DNA of 18,510 nt, taken from NCBI GenBank assembly GCA_044448905.1, contig JBIOHJ010000063.1, forward strand, positions 1 to 18,510, given 5' to 3'. Made by a program: the position numbers and the translations under genes. Origin of the DNA: JBIOHJ01 sp044448905. GTDB lineage: Bacteria > Bacteroidota > Bacteroidia > AKYH767-A > OLB10. The notes beneath the pieces were generated by a model. That model was not told the DNA's origin. It was given only the letters and a program-made list of their open reading frames with translations, and ran no database searches. Shown here in pieces: positions 8,371-15,308 of this stretch. Each line of letters opens with the position of its first letter. Position 1 is the stretch's first letter.

Positions 8371-9330
8371 TTACTTCACACTATATGATGAAAATTTATA
8401 GGATAGCCCTATTCCAAAAACTTCTTTAAACTGTGTTCGCGGGCCTGTGCCAACCTCCGTTCGCACATCGTTTATCGTTTCATATAACGGCACCAGTATA
8501 TCATGATCATAAATCAGCTGGGTGGAAATGGTGGCAGAAATATATTCGTTAACCTTCAACCCGATTAAAATTTCCCAGTTTACATCTACATGCTCGGGAT
8601 GTACGTCATAATTTGAAAACAAATCGAGCTTGGTCTGGAACGAAACATTATCCATCAGGTTGCGATTATACATTATCTTAAGGTACGCTCCCAATTCCTT
8701 ATGCTCTTTTTCGCCTTCAATAAAATTTCCGGCATCATCAATATAGGCTGCTTTATTGCCATAGGTTCCGGTGTTAGCAATATCCTGGTTGTTTACAATG
8801 GTAAACTTGTATGTGAAAGGAGAAACATAGAGTGAAAAATGATCGTCAGGTTTAAAATCCAAACCCAATGACAATATCACATAAGCAGGCGATGCAAAAT
8901 CCGAAATTACGGTAGAATCATCGGGAAGAGCAAACCCTTCGGCAAACTGGCTTTTGAATCCTGCCAGGGCGCTTAAAAACCATTTTGATTCTCCGATTTT
9001 GTAACCAAACTTGGTGTTGCATTCAAAACGGTCGTCATTTTTAATGAACTCTTCTTCGCCCTGTTTCGTTAGCCCGTAGCCGAGATCGAGATAATTATCC
9101 CATGCAACTTTTCCTTTCGCATAATTGGCAAATAAATTTACAAATATATTTCCCGATAAAGCATTTTCGCCACCCGCTGCCCAATTAGTTACTCCAATCT
9201 GTGAAAGGTTAAGCGAACCCATTCCGCCTGTACGCCAAAGCGTATCCGGCACATTGGTGAGTGTATCCTGTGCACTCAGCAGAGTTGTAAAACAGGAATT
9301 TAATAATAAGAACGTAAAAAAATTTTTCAT
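8371..9330 (-). CDS. DUF3078 domain-containing outer-membrane protein
   Basis: A 319-residue protein of the Bacteroidota-restricted DUF3078 family. Residues 1-20 are a signal peptide (FFTFLLLNSCFTTLLSA, cleavage before Gln21). The family signature follows: WRTGGMGSLNLSQ (32-44) and VTNWAAGGENALSG (47-60). The rest alternates polar and hydrophobic residues with many aromatics and ends in Ser/Tyr/Lys-rich strands (GIGLSYKFSSYSVK), which fits an outer-membrane beta-barrel. The function of the family is unknown. It lies 57 nt downstream of mscL on the same strand, with no good promoter in the gap, so co-transcription from the mscL promoter is plausible. Transcription should stop at the terminator just past its stop codon. 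The Cys at position 13 lies in the signal peptide and is not in a convincing lipobox. Confidence 0.85.
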   Translation of the reverse strand: MKNFFTFLLLNSCFTTLLSAQDTLTNVPDTLWRTGGMGSLNLSQIGVTNWAAGGENALSGNIFVNLFANYAKGKVAWDNYLDLGYGLTKQGEEEFIKNDDRFECNTKFGYKIGESKWFLSALAGFKSQFAEGFALPDDSTVISDFASPAYVILSLGLDFKPDDHFSLYVSPFTYKFTIVNNQDIANTGTYGNKAAYIDDAGNFIEGEKEHKELGAYLKIMYNRNLMDNVSFQTKLDLFSNYDVHPEHVDVNWEILIGLKVNEYISATISTQLIYDHDILVPLYETINDVRTEVGTGPRTQFKEVFGIGLSYKFSSYSVK

Positions 9331-9387
9331 AACGGCTAATTATTTAAAGTTGAGAAATGAAAATTAAAGTTGGGTGGTTGCCACGGG

Positions 9388-9765
9388 TTATTTTTTCAGC
9401 AAATCGCGGATTTCGGTAAGAAGTTTTTCCTCGGTAGTAGGTGCCGGGGGAGCAGCCGGTGCAGCGGCTTCTTTCTTCCTCATATTATTTACGCCTTTAA
9501 TAATCATAAATAATACGAGCGCAATAATTATAAAATCAATAATGGCGCTTATGAACATGCCGTATTTGATTTCGGCATCGCCTGCTTTTACCATTAAAGC
9601 ATTGAAGTTTACGCCCTGCATGAGCACACCAATTATGGGCATGAGGATGTTTTCGACAAGCGAAGCAACAATTTTTCCGAAGGCAGCACCGATGATTACA
9701 CCGATAGCGAGATCCATTACATTGCCTTTAACAGCAAATTCTTTAAATTCTTTGATGAATGACAT
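9388..9765 (-). CDS. mscL: Large-conductance mechanosensitive channel MscL
   Basis: MscL is an inner-membrane homopentamer that opens when membrane tension rises and releases solutes during hypo-osmotic shock. The 125-residue length is normal for the family (about 120-150). The N-terminal helix FIKEFKEFAVKGNVMDLAIG (3-22) leads into TM1 (about 17-45), which contains the glycine/alanine-rich constriction GVIIGAAFGKIVASLV. A periplasmic loop (about 46-68) and TM2 (about 69-91, GMFISAIIDFIIIALVLFMII) follow. An Ala/Pro linker (99-110) joins a C-terminal amphipathic helix EEKLLTEIRDLLKK (112-125), as in other MscL bundles. A near-consensus promoter lies upstream at 9798-9827. It is followed on the same strand by the DUF3078 gene. 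Confidence 0.97.
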   Translation of the reverse strand: MSFIKEFKEFAVKGNVMDLAIGVIIGAAFGKIVASLVENILMPIIGVLMQGVNFNALMVKAGDAEIKYGMFISAIIDFIIIALVLFMIIKGVNNMRKKEAAAPAAPPAPTTEEKLLTEIRDLLKK

Positions 9766-9797
9766 GGCTTTGAAGTTTTAGTGGTTAAATTAGAAAA

Positions 9798-9827
9798 CAA
9801 AAGTAATTCCAAAAATTTAAAATTCAA
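9798..9827 (-). promoter_or_regulatory. Consensus Bacteroidota promoter of mscL
   Basis: On the minus strand TTG (9827-9825, within ATTTTG) is followed after 19 nt by TACTTTTG (9805-9798). This is a full match to TTG-N19-TAnnTTTG. The -7 box ends 32 nt before the mscL ATG. It is the best promoter match I found in the window. Confidence 0.65.
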
Positions 9828-9989
9828 AATCCGGGGAAGTTTGATAGTATGCGGGTTTGATTTTTTTTGAGATTCCTCATTTTGTTTCGCTTTAAATAGA
9901 ATTATGGAAGACAGGAATACGGTTGCGGAAGCTGTAAAGAAGATTGTGGAAACGGTGATTGGAATTAAGGAAGGTGTGGTTGCAGGTAA

Positions 9990-10026
9990 ACTCAGCAGGT
10001 GCTACGCGACCTGTCGGGTGTTGAGT
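9990..10026. repeat. Imperfect palindrome, REP-like
   Basis: ACTCA-G-CAGGT (9990-10000) pairs with ACCTG-TCGGGTGT-TGAGT (10009-10026) across the 8-nt loop GCTACGCG. The right arm carries eight extra bases relative to the left. On the minus strand a GTAG tetranucleotide sits in the loop next to the stem, a feature known from REP elements linked to RAYT transposases. The ACCTGTCGGGT core resembles repeats I recall from Bacteroidota intergenic regions, which was not verified. No transposase is present. Confidence 0.5.
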
Positions 10027-10028
10027 AA

Positions 10029-10080
10029 CAAAGTATTATTTATAGATGATTTTCGTGCTGCACTTTCAAATAATACTTTG
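10029..10080. repeat. Perfect 13-bp inverted repeat with 26-nt spacer
   Basis: CAAAGTATTATTT (10029-10041) is the exact reverse complement of AAATAATACTTTG (10068-10080). The spacer holds a small GTGC-T-GCAC hairpin. The repeat starts 2 nt after the REP-like palindrome and ends 32 nt before the start of the secreted protein gene. It may be a 5'-UTR stem, or the terminal repeats of a tiny mobile-element remnant. Confidence 0.8.
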
Positions 10081-10112
10081 AAATATAAAAGATACCTTTT
10101 ATGTTTGTACTG

Positions 10113-11507
10113 ATGAAAAGAAAATTACTAAGTACAATTTTCGTTTTATTTTTATTTACGTCTGTTCTCACTGCACAAAAGGAACATAATATCTGGTATT
10201 TTGGACACCAGGCAGGGTTGGATTTTAATTCCGGTACTCCAGTTGCTCTTACTGATGGTATGATGTCTCAGCTTGAAGGCTGTGCTTCGATAAGCAGTCC
10301 AAATGGTACCCTTTTATTTTATACAAATGGAGTGAATGTTTGGGACAACAGTCATAACATAATGCCCAATGGTGATTCGCTTGGCGGAGGATCATCGTCC
10401 ACACAATCGGCTTTAATTGTTCCTTTCCCCGGAAATAATTTATTGTACTACATTTTTACTTCTGCCGATGGGCAAAACAATTTCAAAATTTTTGATTATT
10501 CAATTGTTGATATGTCTTTAAATAACGGAAAAGGGGATATTATAACTAAAAACAATGTTCTCTTTTCCCCAGTTAACGAAAAACTTACTGCTGTTAAGCA
10601 CTCGAATGGAGTGGATGTATGGGTAATGTCTCACGAATTTAATACCAATAGCTTCATAATGTATCTTATTACTTCAGCAGGAATTTCGCCCGCTCCACTT
10701 ATAAGTAGCATTGGTACATATGTTTACTTTATAGGTTATATGAAATTTTCACCCGATGGCTCTAAAATCGCCCTTGCCGGAAATTCAGTGGGCGGAGGCC
10801 CGACTCAATTATTTGATTTCAATCCATCCACAGGCATGATTGCGAATGATAAAGTATTAACGCTGCCACCAAATTCAGCGTGTTATGGACTTGAGTTCTC
10901 TCCAAGTGGAAATTATTTATATGGCAGCATATCACACTTTGACACATTATTGAACGGGTCAACATTCTCAATTTACCAGTGGGACATCACTTCTAATAAT
11001 GATTCTCTAATCAATGCCTCCAGACAGGAAATTTACGGACCCAGTTATTCTTTATATTTAGGTGCCTTGCAACTTGGCCCGGATGGAAAGATTTATGCTG
11101 CATTAGATCTTCAAGTCTTTCTTGGTGTTATTAATAATCCTGATTTACCGGGTGTATTATGTAACTTTGATACAAATGCAGTTTCGCTGAATGGGAAATT
11201 AAGCCTTTTAGGCTTGCCAAATTTTATTACCAGCTATTTTCTTCCAACAACCATTAAAGAAAATACCGAACATCAAAATCAAATATCAGTTTTTCCCAAC
11301 CCCGCCTCCACCCTCCTAACCATCCAATCCCCCTCAAAAACAGCTAATACCACCGTTATACTTCACAATACATTAGGCGAACAACTCCTTACCAAACAAT
11401 TTAAAGAAAAAACAACAATTGATATCAGAAACTTTCCGCCAGGTATTTATTTTGTTACCATAAGCAATGATGAATACCGGGTAACTAAAAAGGTGGTGAA
11501 GCAATGA
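10113..11507 (+). CDS. T9SS type A sorting domain-containing secreted protein, probable beta-propeller
   Basis: Starting at the ATG at 10113 (second of two in-frame ATGs; 10101 is the other) gives 464 residues and a clean signal peptide MKRKLLSTIFVLFLFTSVLTA. The region at about 26-370 has repeated WD40/NHL-like blade motifs: KFSPDGSKIA (near 211), EFSPSGNYLYG (near 261) and LGPDGKIYAA (near 321). Its start, IWYFGHQAGLDFNSGTPVAL, belongs to a known group of Bacteroidota secreted proteins. The last 75 residues form a type A C-terminal sorting domain: ISVFPNPA (391-398), LGEQLLTKQF, FPPGIYFVTI and a basic end, TKKVVKQ. This domain directs outer-membrane export through T9SS. No enzymatic residues are recognised, so the biological role is unknown. 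A compound inverted repeat lies directly upstream. Part of the sorting-domain region is unusually C-rich (see findings). Confidence 0.9.
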   Translation: MKRKLLSTIFVLFLFTSVLTAQKEHNIWYFGHQAGLDFNSGTPVALTDGMMSQLEGCASISSPNGTLLFYTNGVNVWDNSHNIMPNGDSLGGGSSSTQSALIVPFPGNNLLYYIFTSADGQNNFKIFDYSIVDMSLNNGKGDIITKNNVLFSPVNEKLTAVKHSNGVDVWVMSHEFNTNSFIMYLITSAGISPAPLISSIGTYVYFIGYMKFSPDGSKIALAGNSVGGGPTQLFDFNPSTGMIANDKVLTLPPNSACYGLEFSPSGNYLYGSISHFDTLLNGSTFSIYQWDITSNNDSLINASRQEIYGPSYSLYLGALQLGPDGKIYAALDLQVFLGVINNPDLPGVLCNFDTNAVSLNGKLSLLGLPNFITSYFLPTTIKENTEHQNQISVFPNPASTLLTIQSPSKTANTTVILHNTLGEQLLTKQFKEKTTIDIRNFPPGIYFVTISNDEYRVTKKVVKQ

Positions 11508-11518
11508 AAAATTTATAT

Positions 11519-11526
11519 TAAATTTG
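11519..11526 (+). promoter_or_regulatory. Candidate -7 box for the small lipoprotein gene
   Basis: TAAATTTG matches TAnnTTTG exactly and ends 24 nt before the ATG at 11551. No TTG is found at the -33 spacing, so only the -7 part is supported. It lies 12 nt after the stop codon of the upstream gene, so an independent transcript is possible. Confidence 0.4.
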
Positions 11527-11550
11527 CTTTTATTAAAGATAACGTACCTC

Positions 11551-11955
11551 ATGCATATTAAACGATTAACATACCTGCTTCTTTTCAGCTTCATCTTTTT
11601 TTCTTCGTGCAGTAAAAATGAAGATGCCAAGCTGCCAACGGTAACCTTTAAATCCGGTTCGGGGTATATTTCAGGAAATACTTCGGCAGGCAAGAATAAC
11701 ATATTAACAGTTGGAATTATTGCCGATAAAAAAGAAGCCGGTTTGCGCAGGCTTGATATTAAAGTCAAATACAGTTACCTTACCAATGAGGATGATAAAA
11801 AAACATTTTACATGAGTGATAGTACAGCTTCGCATTTCGAAACCGATTACGATATTAAAACAGCTGGTGAAAACGGAACCGAAACCTGGACTTTTGAAGT
11901 TACCGATAAAGACGGAAATATCGGGTTGAATAGCCTGGTAATTACAGTTCAATAA
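11551..11955 (+). CDS. Small Ig-like lipoprotein
   Basis: The 134-residue product from the ATG at 11551 starts with a lipoprotein signal: MHIKRL, a hydrophobic core LLLFSFIFF, and the lipobox SSC with Cys20 as the acylated residue. A TTG nine codons upstream is also in frame but would push the signal peptide inward. The mature part (about 115 residues) has one beta-sandwich-like domain ending FEVTDKDGNIGLNSLVITVQ, as in bacterial Ig-like or cadherin-like domains. It is expected on the outer membrane facing either side; the residues after Cys20 (SKNED) are acidic. It lies 43 nt after the T9SS cargo gene and is convergent with ald. No specific family or function is recognised. Confidence 0.8.
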   Translation: MHIKRLTYLLLFSFIFFSSCSKNEDAKLPTVTFKSGSGYISGNTSAGKNNILTVGIIADKKEAGLRRLDIKVKYSYLTNEDDKKTFYMSDSTASHFETDYDIKTAGENGTETWTFEVTDKDGNIGLNSLVITVQ

Positions 11956-11986
11956 TGAAGCGGGAAAACAGCCGGCTAAAAAATTT

Positions 11987-13219
11987 TCAGAACCTGGATG
12001 CCATCAGCAAATTTAAATCCCTGAAAGGAAGCTTGCTTACATCGCTCACAATTTTATTGGTAATGGTTCCTTTGTAAAGGTAAACCCCGCTGCGCACAAA
12101 TTTATCTTTCCACAGCATTTCTTCCAATCCGCCTTCTTCACCTATCGAAATTAAAATGGGTGTAAAAATATTGCTCAGTGCGTGTGATGCGGTTCTTGCC
12201 ACACGCGAAGCCACATTAGGAACACAATAATGAATGACTCCGTATTTCCTGAAAACGGGATGCGTATGGTTGGTAACCTCCGAAGTTTCAAAGCACCCTC
12301 CCTGGTCAATGCTCACATCAATTATCACGCTGCCGTTTTGCATTTCGCTTACCATTTCTTCGGTTACCACAATGGGTGTTCTTCCGTTTTTTGCAGGCAA
12401 CGATCCGATCACTACATCACAAGTCTTTAATGCTTTCAGTAGAAAACGCGGATTAAGAGTTGAAGTATAAATTCTTCTTCCGAGGTTTTGCTGTAATCGC
12501 CTTAACTTATAAATGGAATCATCAAAAATTTTGACACGCGCGCCCAACCCCAAAGCGGCTCTTACAGCATATTCGCCAACGGTACCGGCACCCAGTATTA
12601 CAACCTCGGTAGGGGGAATTCCGCATACCCCGCCAAGAATTTCGCCCCGCCCCGAAGTGGTGTTGCTTAAATATTCGGAAGCAATGAGGATGGAAGCGGT
12701 ACCTACAATTTCGCTCATGGCTTGTATAACAGGCAATACATCCGAATCATCACGGATGTATTCATAAGCCATTGCGGTAATTTTTTTGGAGCTGAGCTTT
12801 AGTATAAACTCTTGTGGTTGCATAGTAATCTGCAGGATGGAAATAAGAGTTTGCTTATCCTGCATAAGTTCCGCTTCTGTAATTGAAGGGGGTGCAATTT
12901 TCAAAATCAAATCGGCTTTATAAACTTCACCCGCTGTCGAAACAATTTGCGCACCGGCTTCGCTGTAATCGGTATCGGTAAAGCTGGCATTGTTGCCGGC
13001 ACCGGTTTCTATCAGTATCTGGTGCCCGTTGGCAACCATAAGCGCCACCGCATCCGGAACCAATGCAATCCGGTTTTCCTGGAATGATATTTCTTTTGGT
13101 ATTCCGATGAATAAACTTTTATTGTGTTTTTTTATTTCGAGCATGCTCTCTTTGGGCATCAGCATGCTTTGCTGCGCTAACTCGGTCATTCCTGCTTTTG
13201 ATAGTAGGGGTGATTTCAT
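11987..13219 (-). CDS. ald: Alanine dehydrogenase, Bacteroidota-type (AlaDH/PNT family)
   Basis: A 410-residue member of the alanine dehydrogenase/transhydrogenase-alpha family. The expected reaction is NAD-dependent oxidative deamination of L-alanine to pyruvate and ammonia, or the reverse. Landmarks: substrate-site Arg50 in FQENRIAL and Lys107 in LILKIAPP; Rossmann GAGTVG (210-215) with acidic Asp233 ending the second strand, favouring NAD over NADP; IDVSIDQGGCFE (300-311) with Asp305 at the catalytic Asp position; HYCVPN (330-335). The position of the catalytic His96 of the mycobacterial enzyme seems to be Gln130 here (ISILQITMQ). About 35 extra residues precede the usual start (PKE, 41), as in Bacteroidota homologues. 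The ATG overlaps the tsaE stop by 4 nt (ATGA), so the two are translationally coupled in the porX operon. Confidence 0.88.
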   Translation of the reverse strand: MKSPLLSKAGMTELAQQSMLMPKESMLEIKKHNKSLFIGIPKEISFQENRIALVPDAVALMVANGHQILIETGAGNNASFTDTDYSEAGAQIVSTAGEVYKADLILKIAPPSITEAELMQDKQTLISILQITMQPQEFILKLSSKKITAMAYEYIRDDSDVLPVIQAMSEIVGTASILIASEYLSNTTSGRGEILGGVCGIPPTEVVILGAGTVGEYAVRAALGLGARVKIFDDSIYKLRRLQQNLGRRIYTSTLNPRFLLKALKTCDVVIGSLPAKNGRTPIVVTEEMVSEMQNGSVIIDVSIDQGGCFETSEVTNHTHPVFRKYGVIHYCVPNVASRVARTASHALSNIFTPILISIGEEGGLEEMLWKDKFVRSGVYLYKGTITNKIVSDVSKLPFRDLNLLMASRF

Positions 13220-13647
13220 GCAATTAATTTTATTTCCCTTATTCCATCGTTAACTGTTATGTGAATCTCAGCACGATTTTCAGGGAGCAAGTTACTAATT
13301 TTTTCAGCCCATTCAATAAAACAAAAATTATTATTGAAAAAAAATTGTTCATATCCTAAATCAAATGCTTCGCTCACGGAATTAATCCGGTAAAAATCGA
13401 AATGGTACACCGGTTCGCCATCTGCTGTTGCATATTCATTCATGATAGCGAAGGTTGGGCTGGTAACTGCATCGGTTACATTCAGCTTTTTACAAAGCGC
13501 CTGGATCAGTGTGGTTTTTCCTGCTCCCATTTCGCCATAAAGCGCAATCAATTTTTTATTTTGAATTGATGATACAATTTCTTCTGCTACCCTTTCCAAT
13601 TCATCAACCGATTTGCATAAAAAATCTTTTTCGATCCGTGCAATCAC
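13216..13647 (-). CDS. tsaE: tRNA threonylcarbamoyladenosine biosynthesis ATPase TsaE
   Basis: TsaE is the ATPase partner of TsaB-TsaD in making threonylcarbamoyladenosine at position 37 of ANN-reading tRNAs. Motifs (GTG-start numbering): Walker A GEMGAGKTT (38-46), switch-like TSPTFAI (62-68), HFDFYR (82-87) and IEWAE (111-115), all characteristic of the family. Length is 143 residues from a GTG at 13647, normal for TsaE. A TTG at 13683 gives 155 residues but overlaps porX by 23 nt and adds a non-conserved tail, so I prefer the GTG; neither has a strong SD. The gene lies 13 nt after porX and overlaps ald by 4 nt, indicating one transcript. Confidence 0.92.
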   Translation of the reverse strand: MIARIEKDFLCKSVDELERVAEEIVSSIQNKKLIALYGEMGAGKTTLIQALCKKLNVTDAVTSPTFAIMNEYATADGEPVYHFDFYRINSVSEAFDLGYEQFFFNNNFCFIEWAEKISNLLPENRAEIHITVNDGIREIKLIA

Positions 13648-13660
13648 AACCTGGCTTAAA

Positions 13661-15217
13661 TTATTTAGATGAAAGCACAACAAACGGTATAATCATTTCC
13701 TCAGGAGAAATTCCGCCATGCTGGAAAGTATTCTTATAATGACTTGCGTAATGATGATAATTATTCGGATAGGCAAAAAATTTATCATGCTTGATAAACA
13801 CATACGTCTGGCTGACATTTATTTTCGGTAAAAATGCATCCGAAGGGTTTTTAATTTCCAGTACATCTTTCTTTTCGTATGCTAAATTTTTTCCCTGCTT
13901 GTAGCGAAGATTGGTATTGGTATCACGGTCGCCAACAATTTTCGAGGCTTCCTTTACCCGTATGGTTCCATGGTCTGTTGTAATTATCAGCTTTACTTTT
14001 TTTTCTGAAATTCTTTTTAATGCTTCGAGCAATGGAGAATGTTCAAACCACGAAAGTGTGATGGATCGGTATGCCGATTCATCATCTGCCAATTCGCGAA
14101 TCATCTGCATATCGGTCCGCGCATGCGAAAGCATATCCACAAAATTATATACAATAACATTCAGCTTGTTTGCAAACATATTGGGAATATGATCCACCAG
14201 TTCTTTGCCGCTATCGTGATTGGTAATTTTTGTATAGCTGAATTTGTAATTTTTTCGCATCCGCTGCAAATGATCGGCTAAAAATTCCTGTTCGTGCAAA
14301 TTCTTTCCGCCTTCTTCATCATCATTATACCATTTATCAGGAAACCGTTTTTCAATTTCAGAAGGCAGCAATCCTGCAAATATTGAATTACGCGCGTACT
14401 GAGTTGCGGTTGGCAAAATACTGTAATAGGTTTCTTCCTCGATGACCCTGAAATACTCAGTAAGCACGGGCTGAATAACTTTCCACTGATCATACCGGAG
14501 GTTATCAATCAAAATAAAGAAAACAGGCTCTTCGCCCGAATCAATAACCGGAAACACCTTTTTGTTGAACAGCTGGTGCGAAAGAACAGGAGCATTATCA
14601 TCAGGATTTTTGAGCCACTTCAGGTAATTATTTTCCACAAAACGGCTAAACTGGTGGTTAGCTTCGTCCTTCTGCATGGTCAGGATATCATACATGCCCT
14701 GGTCTTTTGAATGTTCCAGTTCCAGTTCCCAATAAATTAATTTCTTATAAATCCCCGCCCATTCTTTGTGATTCATCTTATCATTAAGTGCCATTCCAAT
14801 GTTGCGGAATTCCTGCTGGTAAACCGAGCTTGATTTTTCGCTGATAAGGCGTTTGTTGTCGAGATTTTTTTTAATGGAAAGCAATATCTGGTTTGGGTTA
14901 ACCGGTTTAATCAGGTAGTCGGCAATTTTACTGCCGATGGCTTCTTCCATTATTCCCTCATCCTCACTTTTTGTAATCATTACTACAGGAATTTCGGGAT
15001 TAATGTTTTTTATTTTCAGCAGCGTTTCCAATCCTGAGAGTCCCGGCATATTTTCATCCAGGAAAACAATTTCAAATTTTTTTGTTTTTATTAATTCCAA
15101 AGCATCATGTCCGTTGGTTGCAGTGGTAACTTCAAATCCTTTATCTTGTAAAAACAATATGTGCGGTTTTAAGAGATCAATTTCATCATCAGCCCACAAA
15201 ATATTCAGTCTGTCCAT
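13661..15217 (-). CDS. porX: T9SS response regulator PorX (receiver plus PglZ domain)
   Basis: The 518-residue length and architecture match PorX, which with the kinase PorY controls T9SS genes in Porphyromonas and Flavobacterium relatives. The receiver domain (1-120) has the acidic pocket Asp10/Asp11/Glu12, phospho-acceptor Asp54 in FLDENMPG, Thr82 and Lys104 in IKP. A helical linker (about 125-225) leads to a PglZ domain of the alkaline-phosphatase superfamily with metal and catalytic residues in place: Asp238 (LIDNLR), Thr270-Thr272 (LPTATQ), Asp361/His365 (NFVDMLSHAR), Asp415/His416 (TTDHG) and His500 (FQHGG). Published work describes this domain as a phosphodiesterase acting on oligonucleotides. 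There is no DNA-binding domain. First gene of the operon with tsaE and ald; porY is not in the window. A perfect TAnnTTTG box (CAAAAATA on plus, 15296-15303) lies 79 nt upstream without a well-spaced -33. Confidence 0.95.
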   Translation of the reverse strand: MDRLNILWADDEIDLLKPHILFLQDKGFEVTTATNGHDALELIKTKKFEIVFLDENMPGLSGLETLLKIKNINPEIPVVMITKSEDEGIMEEAIGSKIADYLIKPVNPNQILLSIKKNLDNKRLISEKSSSVYQQEFRNIGMALNDKMNHKEWAGIYKKLIYWELELEHSKDQGMYDILTMQKDEANHQFSRFVENNYLKWLKNPDDNAPVLSHQLFNKKVFPVIDSGEEPVFFILIDNLRYDQWKVIQPVLTEYFRVIEEETYYSILPTATQYARNSIFAGLLPSEIEKRFPDKWYNDDEEGGKNLHEQEFLADHLQRMRKNYKFSYTKITNHDSGKELVDHIPNMFANKLNVIVYNFVDMLSHARTDMQMIRELADDESAYRSITLSWFEHSPLLEALKRISEKKVKLIITTDHGTIRVKEASKIVGDRDTNTNLRYKQGKNLAYEKKDVLEIKNPSDAFLPKINVSQTYVFIKHDKFFAYPNNYHHYASHYKNTFQHGGISPEEMIIPFVVLSSK

Positions 15218-15308
15218 TTTATTTTATATTTGAGTAATTAAGAATGATTAATTTTCGAATTTTGATAAAGATAATACATAGAATCGGATTTATTGCAAAA
15301 ATATTATA

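Larger units (their letters stand above)
9904..10113 (+). pseudogene. Short ORF, probably a truncated gene start interrupted by an inverted repeat
   Basis: The frame encodes 69 residues. The first 30 or so (MEDRNTVAEAVKKIVETVIG, then IKEGVVAGK) look like real coding sequence: an amphipathic, Lys/Glu/Val-rich helix with ordinary codons. The rest is read through the two inverted repeats at 9990-10080 and looks random (Cys/Arg/Leu-rich). The ORF stop overlaps the start of the next gene. I read this as the N-terminus of a lost gene fused to repeat sequence, but a chance ORF is about as likely. No family is recognised. Confidence 0.25.

Noticed and set aside
9374..9781. Plus-strand ORF of 135 codons opposite mscL
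   Set aside because: It is the antisense shadow of a clear MscL gene, with Ile/Ser-rich low-complexity sequence and no family resemblance.
10071..10080. TAATACTTTG as a -7 box for the T9SS cargo gene
   Set aside because: The spacing inside the motif is one base off TAnnTTTG and there is no TTG at the -33 position; it is better explained as an arm of the inverted repeat.
11373..11768. Minus-strand ORF spanning the end of the T9SS cargo gene and the lipoprotein gene
   Set aside because: It overlaps two better-supported plus-strand genes with a sorting domain and a lipobox.
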